A stretch of 64,000 nucleotides of DNA from CAVTWD01 sp963738325 (GTDB taxonomy: Bacteria; Actinomycetota; Acidimicrobiia; Acidimicrobiales; Ilumatobacteraceae). The translations under genes and the position numbers were made by a program. Below, in pieces: positions 32,314 through 41,009 of the stretch (positions are counted from its first letter, which is position 1; the number at the start of each line of letters is the position of its first letter). The DNA is taken from contig CAVTWD010000009.1 of assembly GCA_963738325.1 (NCBI GenBank), positions 62,001 through 126,000 of the forward strand, read 5' to 3'. A model generated the notes under the pieces. That model was given only the letters and a program-made list of their open reading frames with translations, was not told the DNA's origin and made no database searches.

Positions 32314-33293
32314 TCGCCCCGCGACCTCCGTGTCGAGCGGGCGACAATGCTTCGCGCGCCGAGGTTCACGACGATGGTGATGATGAAGAGGAGCACGCCG
32401 AGCCCGATGAGCGCGGCCTGCCAGAGCCCAGAGGCTTCACCGAACTCATTGGCGATCACCGAAGGCATCGAGTAGCCCGGCTGGAAGAGCTTGGCCGTTA
32501 TCTGCGGGTTCGAGCCGATCACGAGCGCGACCGCGATCGTCTCGCCCATGGCCCGCCCGAGGCCCAGCGTGACCGCACCCACCATGCCGCCCTTGCTGTG
32601 GGAGAAGACCGACTGGCGGATCATCTCCCAGCGGGTGGCCCCCAGCCCGAGCGCCGCTTCCTTCTCAGAGACGGGCGTCGTGTCGAACACCTCCCGGGTG
32701 AGGGAGGTGATGATCGGCACGATCATGACGGCGAGGATGATGCCGGCGGTGAAGAAGGCTCGACCGTTCACGGGACCCTTGAAGAGCGCCCCGATGATCG
32801 GAATGGGCCCGAGGACATCGCTCACGTGCTGGTAGAAGCCTTTGATGGGATCGGCCAGGACGAGGATGCCCCAGAGGCCGAAGACCACCGACGGCACGAC
32901 GGCCAAGAGGTCGATCACATAGACGACGGGTTTCTTCAGCCACCCGGGGGCCACCTCGGTGATGAACAGGGCGATGCCGATGCTGGTCGGCACGGCGAAG
33001 ATCACGGCGATGATCGAGGTGACCACCGTGCCGAAGACGAAGGCCAGGCTCCCGAACTTGCCCTCGTTCGGCGCCCAGGTGGTGGTGAAGAGGAACTGGC
33101 CGCCCTTGTCGCGGAAGATCGGCCAGGCCTGCTTCGTCGTCGACCAGGCGATCAACGCGAGAATGGCGAGCACCGACAGCCCGGCGGCCAGCGCGAGCCC
33201 GGCGAAGACGCGGTCGCCGGCGCGGCGGCGGCCGCGCAGCTCAGGCGGGACGATGCCCGGAGCCTCGGTGGGTGGCGGGGCGACGGTCGTCAT
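32310..33293 (-). CDS. pstC: Phosphate ABC transporter permease PstC
   Basis: Partner permease of PstA, 327 residues. LALAAGLSVLAILALIAWSTTKQ is helix 1; FVFGTVVTSIIAVIFAVPTSIGIALFITE, VYVIDLLAVVPSVVFGLWGI and the EAA loop EAALGLGATRWEMIRQSVFSHSKGGMVGA follow; GRAMGETIAVALVIGSNP is a PstC landmark. It is separated from pstS by 133 bases containing a 12-base-pair hairpin, which probably sets pstS expression above the permease genes. Confidence 0.96.
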   Translation of the reverse strand: MTTVAPPPTEAPGIVPPELRGRRRAGDRVFAGLALAAGLSVLAILALIAWSTTKQAWPIFRDKGGQFLFTTTWAPNEGKFGSLAFVFGTVVTSIIAVIFAVPTSIGIALFITEVAPGWLKKPVVYVIDLLAVVPSVVFGLWGILVLADPIKGFYQHVSDVLGPIPIIGALFKGPVNGRAFFTAGIILAVMIVPIITSLTREVFDTTPVSEKEAALGLGATRWEMIRQSVFSHSKGGMVGAVTLGLGRAMGETIAVALVIGSNPQITAKLFQPGYSMPSVIANEFGEASGLWQAALIGLGVLLFIITIVVNLGARSIVARSTRRSRGE

Positions 33294-33361
33294 GTCCCTC
33301 CCTCAGATCCTGCCTGCTCGAGGTCGCTGCCTTCCCTGACTCGGCCCCCCGGGAGGGTGCA

Positions 33362-33396
33362 GCCCGGACGGCGGCCGAGCTCGTCGCCGTCCGGGC
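33362..33396 (-). terminator. Intercistronic hairpin between pstS and pstC
   Basis: Perfect 12-base-pair stem (33362-33373 with 33385-33396) and an 11-base loop, with no T-run afterwards. This is the usual place for an attenuating or mRNA-stabilising stem that makes the binding protein more abundant than its transporter. Confidence 0.6.
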
Positions 33397-33426
33397 CCCA
33401 TCATCACCCTCATCATCCCCAACCTG

Positions 33427-34514
33427 TCAGCCGATCTGGAGCTGGCTGAGCTGCGCGATCGCCTGCTGCTGGATCGACTGCGGCAAGGGGGCGTAGTTCA
33501 GGCCGGGCAGGAGCTGCTGGCCGTCGTTCAGGAGGTACGACAGGTAGGACTTCAGGAGGTTGCCCTTCCCGGCGTCGGACTGCGCCTGATACACGATGTT
33601 GTACGTCTGGAGGGTGATCGGGTAGGCAGCAGGGGCCGATGAGTCGTACGACTTGAAGGTGAGGTCGGGGTTGACCGTGACGGCATCCCCGGCGGCCGTC
33701 GCTGACTCGGGCGACGGGGCGATCCATTCGCCCGACTTGTTCTTGACCGACGCGTACTGCAGGCCGGCCGCCTTGGCGTCGGAGTAGTCGACGTAGCCGA
33801 CGGCACCGTCGGTCCCCTTGACGATCTGGGCCACACCCTGGTTGCCGTTGCCGGCTTGGGTGTCGCTCGGCCAGGCGATCGTGGATCCGGACTTGAGCGT
33901 CCAGGCGGTCGGCGCCGCGACGACCAGCCATTCGGTGAAGTTCTGGGTCGTGCCCGATCCATCCGAGCGGTGAGCGACCGTGATGGCCGTGCTCGGCAAG
34001 CTGACGCCCGGGTTGTCGGCGGCGATGGCCGCGTCGTTCCAGTTCTTGATCTGGCGCTCGAAGATCTTTGCGATCGTGTCCGGCGAGAGTTGCAGCTTGT
34101 CGACGCCCGACAGATTGTAGGAGATCGTGACCGGGCCAAGAAGGATCGGGAAGTACAGGATCGGTTCCGCCGGCTTGTCGGCCGTCGGCGTAGGGAGCGT
34201 CCGAGCCGGCGAAGTCGACCACCTTGTTCTTCAGATCGGTGCGGCCCTTGCCCGAACCACCGCCCCCGTAGGTGATGGTCGTGCCGGAGTTGGCCTTCTG
34301 GAAATCCTGGGCTGCCTGTTGTTGGAAGGGCAGCGAAAAGCTCGAGCCGCTCCCCTGGAGGGTGCCGGACACCTGCTGGCCGGCGGTCGTACCCGCGGCA
34401 GCCGTCAGTCGCGCTGCTGTTGGAGCTCGAAGAGCTCCCGCAGGCGGCGCCGACGAGGGCGATGCTGACAATGCCGGCGACCGCGGTCGCGCGGCGGCGA
34501 ATGGTTGTGTTCAC
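33427..34514 (-). CDS. pstS: Phosphate-binding lipoprotein PstS, two frame breaks
   Basis: Periplasm-side phosphate receptor of the PstSCAB importer. The signal peptide ends in IVSIALVGAACGSSSS (lipobox). The mature protein shows QVSGTLQGSGSSFSLPFQQQAAQDF, GGGGSGKGRTDL, VVDFAGSDAPYAD, GVDKLQLSPDTIAKIF, VAHRSDGSGTTQNFTEWL (phosphate-binding SGT) and GAVGYVDYSDA. Three frames carry these blocks: one extra base near 34407 and one near 34183 must be removed. GTG 34514 is preceded by GAAGGAG, a good ribosome site. Two PHO boxes lie upstream. The intact neighbouring transporter genes argue that these are sequence errors. Confidence 0.9.
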
Positions 34515-35115
34515 GCTGTTCGTCTCCTTCGAAGTCGGCAGACGGCGGCACCGTAAGCAGGCCAGGTGAAGGCTCCGGGCGGGAGCGGTGAACGAGGGAT
34601 GAACGTAGACCGAACGCCGACCGAAATAGCGGGCCATGACCGGTGAACGCCAGGTGACGGAGAGCCGAGCCGTCAGCGAGGGGCGCGACCGACACCGACT
34701 GGGCGAACACGTCGAGCACGTGGCGGTCGTGCTCGTATGTCAGCTGGGCCCGCGCCTCGACCACCGGCAGCCACCGCGCCTCGTCGACTTCCGGGTTGGC
34801 GACGAAGGCGCCGCCCCTCACGGGCATGGCCCAGTAGTGGACCCGCTTCGGCCGGCTCTTCGCGTCCCGATACGTCGTCGTCGGCAACGGCGCGCCGAGG
34901 CCGACGTCGTAACCGGTCTCCTCCCGCACCTCTCGGCGGGCGCAGTCGGCAATGTCGGCGTCGGTCGGCTCCAGCTTGCCTTTGGGGAAGGTCCAGTCCA
35001 TGTACTTCGGCCGGTGGACGACGAGGACATGGAGCTCGCCATCGCTTGCGTGACGCCACACCACCCCGCCGGCGGCGATGACGAAACCGTCGGCGTCGCG
35101 TTGTGGCTCAGCCAT
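34405..35115 (-). CDS. NUDIX hydrolase; C-terminal end uncertain
   Basis: Pyrophosphohydrolase of the MutT or NUDIX group acting on nucleoside or inositol/dinucleoside polyphosphates. AAGGVVWRHASDGELHVLVVH opens the fold; WTFPKGKLEP and CARREVREETGYDVG form the Nudix box, with one residue more than the consensus between its glycine and REUxEExG parts. The open frame runs 236 codons and ends inside the pstS signal-peptide region. Nudix folds of this kind are usually about 145 residues, and a shift of one base near 34690 would give a stop at 34673. I think the natural end is there. ATG 35115 overlaps the CHAD gene stop by 8 bases (ATGGCTGA). Confidence 0.78.
   Translation of the reverse strand: MAEPQRDADGFVIAAGGVVWRHASDGELHVLVVHRPKYMDWTFPKGKLEPTDADIADCARREVREETGYDVGLGAPLPTTTYRDAKSRPKRVHYWAMPVRGGAFVANPEVDEARWLPVVEARAQLTYEHDRHVLDVFAQSVSVAPLADGSALRHLAFTGHGPLFRSAFGLRSSLVHRSRPEPSPGLLTVPPSADFEGDEQREHNHSPPRDRGRRHCQHRPRRRRLRELFELQQQRD
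34561..34604 (-). promoter_or_regulatory. PHO box (proximal) upstream of pstS
   Basis: On the minus strand two contiguous 11-base units, GTTCATCCCTC (34604-34594) and GTTCACCGCTC (34593-34583), match the GTTCACC-type direct repeats bound by actinobacterial PhoP or RegX3-like regulators. A third unit, CTTCACCTGGC (34571-34561), is exactly two 11-base steps further. It lies 70-90 bases before the pstS start. Confidence 0.72.
34638..34659 (-). promoter_or_regulatory. PHO box (distal) upstream of pstS
   Basis: Two contiguous 11-base units on the minus strand, CGTCACCTGGC (34659-34649) and GTTCACCGGTC (34648-34638). The first is degenerate at its first two bases. Together with the proximal box this gives at least five operator units before pstS. 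Confidence 0.6.
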
Positions 35116-36657
35116 GGGCTCCCATCCACGACCGCAGCTTGCGCTGGTCAAGCTCCTTCCAGACCGAGCGCCACTCCTCACGGCGAGAGGCGGCCTCAGC
35201 CCGCTGGCTCGCGATCAGCAAGCCCGCCACCATCCCCTCGTCCCCGCTGACTCCGGCGGTGACCGTGTCGCGCAACCAACCTTCGGCCACCACGGCGTCG
35301 TGCTGCTCGCCGAGCACGTCCTGCAGGTGTGCCACCTGCTCGGCGAACTTGGCGGCGGCGGGGATGATCCGCGCCGCGGCCTCGGACAGCGTAGCGCGCC
35401 CGCTTGGCCCGGATCCGCAAGGCGTGGAGCTCTTCGTCGCTCGCGTGCTTCCCGAGGTCGCGGGCGTCATTGCGCAGCTTGTGCCACGGGCGGGCGACGA
35501 CTTCGGCGAGCACTTCGGCGGCGGGGCGGTCGGCTTCCGGGAGCAACGGCGGGCGCCTCGGCCGCAGCCACCAGGCGGTCGATGAGGTCGAAGTAGCGAT
35601 CGCTCGCCATCATCCGGAGGAGGCCGGCGAGACGGTCGCTGCGCTCGGCCCGCTGGTGATCGAGAAGTCGCCGGCCCGTCGCCTCGTCGCGGGCACCGAA
35701 CTCGGCCAGATCGCGCTGCAGGCGCATCCCGAGCACATCGCTGTCGCGGACGGCACCGAGCGCGTCGGCGAGCCACTTGAGCTCGTCGCGCAACCCCTCG
35801 GCCCACTCGCGCTCGACGACCACTTCGAAGGTACGGAGATCGCTGCGGAGCCGCCGCGTGCTGACCCGGGCTTGGTGCACGCCGCTCGGCGCGAGGTCGA
35901 GGCGAACGATCGGGTCGTGGGCGACGATCCGTCGCACCGCAGCCCCGATGGCCTGCTGCACGACCGCAGCCATGGTGGGCTTGGCCGGGACCTCGGCGAC
36001 GGCGGGGTCGGGAGGGGCCAGGGCGTCAGGCCCGAGGGCGCGAACGAGCTTCGGGGTCGGATCAGGCTCACCCGCCCCCGCGCTGCGGAGGCGTTCGACG
36101 ACGAGATCGAGCAGCGAGGACGGCGCGCCGGGCATCGCCTCGATCTCGATCTCGCGGAACTTGAGCGCCGCCCGCTCGCCGTCGAAGACGGTCACCTCGT
36201 CGTCGGCCACCTCTCCCACGCGGCGACCGCCCCCGTCACGCAGCGAGACGACGCGGCGCTCGGTGCGCAGCCGCGCCACCGGCTTCAGCGGCTCCCGTCG
36301 CAACAGGCCCGCCACCGCCGCCTGCAGCGGATCGGGCACGACCCCACCCGGCGCGTCGAAGGTGATCTCGGTCCGGTCGAGGGCGGGGTCGCTCTTGCCC
36401 GGGGAAAGCTTCGACGCGGCGGGGAGCTTCAGGGTCCAGCGCCCGTCCTGGCCGCCCTCCCCCGTGCGATGACGGAGCGTGACTCCGGCGCGGATCAGGC
36501 GAAGGTCGGCGGCGTCCATGTACGTCGCGTCGAGGAGGTGCTCCCCCGGCTCGGCTTCCGCGACCCAGTCGGCGAGGTCGCCGAGGTCGGGCAACCGGAA
36601 ACCCGGCCAGGCCCCGAGCTTCACCTCCCGTTCGGCTTGGTGCTCGACGTCAGCCAT
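35108..36657 (-). CDS. CYTH-CHAD domain protein, polyphosphate-associated, two frame breaks
   Basis: About 515 residues joining an N-terminal CYTH (triphosphate tunnel) domain and a C-terminal CHAD domain, which is known to bind polyphosphate. EREVKLG at residues 9-15 is the ExExK signature of CYTH; HLLDATYMDAADLRLIRAGVTLR and FREIEIEAMPG follow. CHAD begins with VHQARVSTRRLRSDLRTFE, the conserved His/Arg helix, and later shows HKLRNDARDLG and ALRIRAKRARY. Frame changes near 35548 and 35392 must be repaired. It overlaps ppk1 upstream and the NUDIX gene downstream by the same 8-base ATGGCTGA, so the three are translationally coupled. Confidence 0.87.
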
Positions 36658-38707
36658 CTGCGAACGCCTTCGCCGCCCGCGCCCCGATCGACTCGTACAG
36701 CCGTCGCTGGACGTCGAGGCCGTCGTAGGCGTTCACCCGCTCCCACCGGTCGTCGGGGCCGAGCTCCCAGCCGCTCACGCCCGAGGCGAGGTTGAGCTCG
36801 AGCACCGCGCCGAGCCGCCGCTGCAACTCCGGCCGCTCGACCGGGACGAGGACCTCGACGCGTTTGTCGAGGTTCCGCTGCATGAGGTCGGCCGAGCCGA
36901 TGTAGTAGGCGGGCTCGCCCGTCCCGTTGCCGTTGGCGAAGTAGTAGATGCGCGAGTGCTCGAGGTAGCGCCCGAGGAGCGATCGCACCCGGATGTTGTC
37001 CGAGAGGCCGGGCACCCCGGCGCGCAGGCCGCAGATGCCGCGGATCACCAAGTCGATGCGAGCGCCGGCCTGGCTGGCGGCGTAGAGGGCCTCGATCATG
37101 TCGGGGTCGACGATGGAGTTGAGCTTGACCGCGATGCGCCCGGCTGAGCCGTGGGCGGCCTCCTGGGCGATGAGGTCCTGCAGGCGGTGGCGCAGCCATC
37201 GGGGCGCCACGAGGATCTTGCGATATCGGACCTCCCGCCCGTAGCCGGTGAGGAAGTTGAACAGTTGCGTCAGGTCGGCGCCGAGATCGGGGTCGCACGA
37301 CAGCAAGCCGATGTCCTCGTAGAGCCGGGCCGTCGAAGAGTTGTAGTTGCCGGTTCCGACGTGCACGTAGCGACGGATCCCGTCGGCCTCGGACCGGACC
37401 ACGAGCAGCGTCTTGGAGTGCGTCTTCAGGCCGACGAGGCCGTAGACCACGTGGACGCCCGCGCGCTCGAGGGCCTTGGCCCAGTTGATGTTCGCCTCCT
37501 CGTCGAAGCGGGCTTTCAGCTCCACGAGGGCCGCGACCTGTACCCCCCGCTCCGCGGCCCGGATGAGGCTCCTGACGATCGGACTGTCGCCGGAGGTCCG
37601 GTAGAGCGCCATCTTGATGGTGAGGACGCGCGGATCATCCGCCGCTTGGCGGACGAACTCCTCGACCGATGCCGTGAACGACTCGTAGGGATGGTGCACG
37701 AGCACGTCCTGCTCGCGGATCACCGAGAAGATGTCGCGCTCTTCTGCCTTCGCCGCGGCCAGGGTCGGCTTCACGACGGGCGGCCACGCGTCGTCCTTCA
37801 GATCCGGACGATCGACGGCATGGACGAGGAAGAGGCCCTTGAGGTCGAGCGGCGCGCGGAGGAACGACACGTCGTCGCGCTCCAGATCGAGCTCACGGAG
37901 GAGCAACTCCACCATCTCGTCCGACATGCCGGCTTGCACCTCGAGGCGCACGGCGCGCCCGAAGCGGCGGCGTCGCAGCTCCATCTCGACCGCGGCGAGG
38001 AGATCGTCGGCCTCTCCCTCGGCCAAAGTGAGATCGGCGTTGCGGGTGACGCGGAAGGCCCAGTGCTGCTCGATGACCATGCCCGCGAACAGGGTGGAGA
38101 GCTGGGGCGCGATCACCTGCTCGAGTGGGACGAAGCGGTCACCATCACGGAGCTGGAGGAACCGCGGGAGGAGCGGGGGCACCTTCACCCGGGCGAAGCG
38201 ACGTTCCCCGGTGTCGGGATCCCGCACCATCACGCCCAGGTTCAGCGAGAGGTTCGAGATGTAGGGGAAGGGGTGCGACGGATCGACGGCGAGCGGGGTG
38301 AGCACCGGGAAGATCCGTTGCTCGAAGATCTCTTCGAAGTGCTTGCGGTCGTCGCGGTCGAGATCGTCCCAGCTGGTGAGCTCGACCCCGGCACGGCGCA
38401 ACGCCGGCACGAGCCCGGCGAGGAGGATCTCCTCCTGCTCGTGCACCAACTCCTCGACCCGATCGCTGATCTCGATGAGCTGCTGCGCCGGCGTCCGGCC
38501 ATCCGGTGACGGGCGCGTGATCCCCGCCGCCACCTGGTCCTTCAACGCCGCCACCCGAACCTGGAAGAACTCGTCGAGGTTCGAGGAGAAGATGGCGGAG
38601 AACTTCACGCGTTCGAGCAGAGGCACCCGCTCATCGGCCGCCAGCGCGAGCACCCTGGCGTTGAAGTCCAGCCAGGAAAGCTCACGGTTCAGCAGGCGAT
38701 CGTTCAT
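36650..38707 (-). CDS. ppk1: Polyphosphate kinase 1
   Basis: Makes long-chain polyphosphate from ATP (reversible). All four PPK1 domains are seen: LLNRELSWLDFNARVLALA and SNLDEFFQVRVAALKDQV (N-terminal and head domains), VLVHHPYESFTASVEEFVRQA with IKMALYRTSGDSPIV (first phospholipase D-like domain) and the phospho-His segment around THSKTLLVVR, VHVGTGNYNSSTARLYEDIGL, and DLVIRGICGLRAG (second). The length (685) is typical. ATG 38707 is chosen for the GAGG five bases upstream; GTG 38722 is an alternative. It is the first gene of a coupled ppk1-CHAD-NUDIX unit leading to pstS. Confidence 0.97.
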   Translation of the reverse strand: MNDRLLNRELSWLDFNARVLALAADERVPLLERVKFSAIFSSNLDEFFQVRVAALKDQVAAGITRPSPDGRTPAQQLIEISDRVEELVHEQEEILLAGLVPALRRAGVELTSWDDLDRDDRKHFEEIFEQRIFPVLTPLAVDPSHPFPYISNLSLNLGVMVRDPDTGERRFARVKVPPLLPRFLQLRDGDRFVPLEQVIAPQLSTLFAGMVIEQHWAFRVTRNADLTLAEGEADDLLAAVEMELRRRRFGRAVRLEVQAGMSDEMVELLLRELDLERDDVSFLRAPLDLKGLFLVHAVDRPDLKDDAWPPVVKPTLAAAKAEERDIFSVIREQDVLVHHPYESFTASVEEFVRQAADDPRVLTIKMALYRTSGDSPIVRSLIRAAERGVQVAALVELKARFDEEANINWAKALERAGVHVVYGLVGLKTHSKTLLVVRSEADGIRRYVHVGTGNYNSSTARLYEDIGLLSCDPDLGADLTQLFNFLTGYGREVRYRKILVAPRWLRHRLQDLIAQEAAHGSAGRIAVKLNSIVDPDMIEALYAASQAGARIDLVIRGICGLRAGVPGLSDNIRVRSLLGRYLEHSRIYYFANGNGTGEPAYYIGSADLMQRNLDKRVEVLVPVERPELQRRLGAVLELNLASGVSGWELGPDDRWERVNAYDGLDVQRRLYESIGARAAKAFADG

Positions 38708-38847
38708 CCCCACCTCGGCCACGACGACGGCAGCCTAGTGCTCCTGGGCGGACCCCAACCGGGGACCCGGAGACGGTCCGCTTCGAGCTCGTGCGGAACT
38801 GGATCCGGCTCTGCCGGTCGAGCGGAGCTCCAAGGATGGGGGGTTTC

Positions 38848-38875
38848 AAAGGGGGGAGGTCTCCTTCCCCCCTTT
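38848..38875 (-). terminator. Hairpin downstream of the 91-residue gene
   Basis: AAAGGGGGG (38848-38856) and CCCCCCTTT (38867-38875) pair perfectly over 9 bases with AGGTCTCCTT between. It lies 3 bases after the stop codon of the minus-strand 91-residue gene. A similar stem follows hppA. Confidence 0.6.
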
Positions 38876-38878
38876 GCA

Positions 38879-39154
38879 TTAGTACTCCGCGTCCGCCGGC
38901 AGGCCGAGGTCCCACTCGAGGAGGATGTTCTCGCGCTCCGCGTCGCGGATGATCCGTTCCCGGTTGCGCCGGAACTGGGGATCGTCCCGCGGGAGCAACA
39001 CGAGACGAGCCAGCACTCGGGCCCGGAACTCGTCGACCACCGTGCGGTCCCCGAAGTCGCTGTAGACCTCCCAGTGCGGCGACACCGGACCCAGATAGAC
39101 GACCCGGGCATGACCGCGGGGAGGCTCGACCGCAGTGGTGGGAAGGCTCGACAC
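38879..39154 (-). CDS. Small hypothetical protein, 91 residues
   Basis: No family recognised. The ORF starts with ATG 39154 and encodes PPRGHARVVYLGPVSPHWEV, a strand-like N-terminal half, and RARVLARLVLLPRDDPQFRRNRERIIRDAEREN, a charged helical half, ending in LLEWDLGLPADAEY. The hairpin right behind its stop and the independent position between ppk1 and htrA support a real gene. No membrane segment or signal is seen. Confidence 0.6.
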   Translation of the reverse strand: MSSLPTTAVEPPRGHARVVYLGPVSPHWEVYSDFGDRTVVDEFRARVLARLVLLPRDDPQFRRNRERIIRDAERENILLEWDLGLPADAEY

Positions 39155-39255
39155 ACTCGCTCCTCGGCGTTCGGGCGGAGTGGAGAGCCTACCCGCAGGC
39201 GGGTCCCGAGCGGTCGCGTCGAGACCCGCCGTTGCGGGGAGGGATCCGTAGAGAC

Positions 39256-40515
39256 TCAGCCGCCGGTGCTGACCGGGCGCGTGCCGAGCCGGGCGGTGAC
39301 CGTCTGCTGCTGGCCGTTGCGCTCGTAGGTGACCTGGAGGGTGTCGTTGGGCTTCTTGGCCGAGATGGCGTTGCGGACGTCATCGGTGGTCGTGACGGAC
39401 TTGCCGTCGATCGCGGTGATCACATCGCCGGTCCGCAGGCCGGCTTGGGCCGCGCCCGCCCCGGGCTCGACCGAGGTCACGACCACGCCGTGGTCGGCGG
39501 TGACGCCGAGCTGCTGGCGTTCGGCCGGCGTGAGGTCGGAGACGGCGACCGTGCTGATCCCGAGGAAAGCGGCGGAGTTGGTGGTCGCCCCCGAGCCGTT
39601 CCCGGTGCCCTTGCCCTGCTCGAGCTGGGTGATGACGGTCTTCACGCTGTTGATGTCGATGGCGAAACCGATGTTCTGGGCGCCCTGGATGCCGGCGGCG
39701 TTGATGCCGACGACCTCGCCGGCCGCGTTGACCAGCGCCCCGCCGGAGTTGCCGGGGTTGATGGCGGCATCGGTCTGGATGAGGTTCGAGAGGCTCTCGG
39801 TGCTGGTCTCGATGGAGCGGCCCTTGGCCGACACGATGCCTTCGGTGACCGTGGGGGTGGCACCGAGATCGAAGGCGTTGCCGATGGCGACGACGGTGTC
39901 GCCCACCTTCAGCGTGGTGGTGTCACCGAGGGTGGCGGCCTTCAGGCCCGTGGCGCCCGACATCCGCACGACGGCCACATCATGGCTGGGGTCGGCGCCG
40001 ATCACCGCGGCGTCGTACTCCTTGCCCGCGCTCGTCTTGACCTTGATCGAGTCGGCACCGGTGATGACGTGGTTGTTCGTCAGGACGAGCCCGTCGGCGC
40101 TGATGATGATGCCGGACCCGGCCCCGGCGCCGTAGATGCCGCCCAGCCCCACTTGGCTGGTCTCGATGGCCACGATCGACGGCGACACGTTGGCCAGCAC
40201 GGCCTGGATGTCGAAGCCGGCCGTGACCTGCGACGACTGGTTCGAGGCGGTGGGAGTCGGTGCCTTCGTGGCCTCGGTGACGGCCGCCGGTGTGACGACC
40301 TTCGGATTGTCCTCCGTGGCCTTGACCGTGACGAACGCCACACCACCGCCGAGCAGCGCGCCCGCGATGCCGCCCGCCATCCACGCGCGCCAGCCGCCGC
40401 GACGGCGGGGAGGCTCAACGCGATAGGGCGAGGTGGGATCTTCCCTGGTCAATACTGGGCTGAAGGGATCGTCGGGGTCGATCGAAGGCCCGGAAGGCGG
40501 GGGGAACATGGACAT
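39256..40515 (-). CDS. htrA: HtrA/DegP-type S1C serine protease with PDZ domain
   Basis: Membrane-anchored quality-control protease of 419 residues. The cytoplasmic Pro-rich N-terminus is followed by a helix (WMAGGIAGALLGGGVAFVTV, about residues 45-64) and a Thr/Pro linker. The protease domain has His149 (LVLTNNHVITGA), Asp179 (DPSHDVAVVRM) and Ser257 (INPGNSGGALVN); the PDZ domain follows (GVVVTSVEPGAGAAQAGLRTGDVITAIDG). ATG 40515 has GAGGAGGG upstream. An ECF-type promoter lies about 45 bases before it. With sigE-like and rseA-like genes nearby, this is the envelope-stress protease. Compare the triad-less relative at 22842-23966. Confidence 0.94.
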   Translation of the reverse strand: MSMFPPPSGPSIDPDDPFSPVLTREDPTSPYRVEPPRRRGGWRAWMAGGIAGALLGGGVAFVTVKATEDNPKVVTPAAVTEATKAPTPTASNQSSQVTAGFDIQAVLANVSPSIVAIETSQVGLGGIYGAGAGSGIIISADGLVLTNNHVITGADSIKVKTSAGKEYDAAVIGADPSHDVAVVRMSGATGLKAATLGDTTTLKVGDTVVAIGNAFDLGATPTVTEGIVSAKGRSIETSTESLSNLIQTDAAINPGNSGGALVNAAGEVVGINAAGIQGAQNIGFAIDINSVKTVITQLEQGKGTGNGSGATTNSAAFLGISTVAVSDLTPAERQQLGVTADHGVVVTSVEPGAGAAQAGLRTGDVITAIDGKSVTTTDDVRNAISAKKPNDTLQVTYERNGQQQTVTARLGTRPVSTGG

Positions 40516-40559
40516 CTGGAGGGCCCTCCTCTTGAGGCTCGAGGCCATTCGATCATCAG

Positions 40560-40586
40560 AACGCCGGAACGTCGACGTCGTGTTCC
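40560..40586 (-). promoter_or_regulatory. ECF (SigE-type) promoter of htrA
   Basis: On the minus strand GGAAC (40586-40582), 18 bases, then CGTT (40563-40560). This is the -35/-10 pair of mycobacterial SigE/SigH-type ECF promoters at a suitable distance from the htrA start. The same bases form part of an imperfect palindrome with GGAAC and GTTCC arms. Confidence 0.65.
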
Positions 40587-40675
40587 TTTGGGAATTCAGG
40601 TCGTTTTCAGGCAGACTTGGGAACTTGGCGCGAGCGGGCGACGTAGAACTTGCAGCCGAAGATCGAGGAGCGACG

Positions 40676-40930
40676 ATGCACGACGACACGACGCAGACCG
40701 TGTGGATGAGCCGAGGCGCCTGCCGGCAGTACGAGCCTTCGGTCTTCTTCCCGAGCGACGGCGTCGGTGTGGACCGCGCTCGCAAGATCTGCGCCACCTG
40801 CTCGGTCACCCCGGAGTGCCTGGAGTACGCCCTCGTCAACCGCATCGATCACGGCGTCTGGGGCGGGGCCTCCGAGCGTGAGCGGCGGCGCATCCTGAAG
40901 CGTCGCCGGCTCTCCCTCCACCTCGGCTGA
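40676..40930 (+). CDS. WhiB-family iron-sulfur transcription factor
   Basis: 84-residue Wbl protein. Four conserved cysteines bind a 4Fe-4S cluster: one in SRGACRQYEP, two in KICATCSV (CxxC) and one in TPECLEY. The G(V/I)WGG turn is present as HGVWGGASERERRR, followed by the basic C-terminal tail KRRRLSLHLG for DNA contact. GAGGAG lies 6 bases before ATG 40676. It is transcribed away from htrA; the ~160 bases between them hold the htrA ECF promoter and a weaker GGAAC-N17-CGTA on the plus strand. WhiB2-like by length and spacing, but I would not insist on the subtype. Confidence 0.92.
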   Translation: MHDDTTQTVWMSRGACRQYEPSVFFPSDGVGVDRARKICATCSVTPECLEYALVNRIDHGVWGGASERERRRILKRRRLSLHLG

Positions 40931-41009
40931 CCTCCCGGCGATCTCAAGCCACCAACTCGAGCGAACGGCCGGGGCCACCCGGCCGTTGTCGCGTCCGGGG
41001 TGTCGTCCG

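Noticed and set aside
34561..34604. PHO-box-like GTTCACC copies inside coding sequences (for example near 1400 and 10263)
   Set aside because: They are single units inside genes without an 11-base repeat partner in a promoter.
37151..38509. A 450-codon open frame on the plus strand opposite ppk1
   Set aside because: It mirrors the ppk1 codons, has low-complexity His/Glu/Val-rich sequence and no recognisable domain. Long antisense frames are expected at this GC content.
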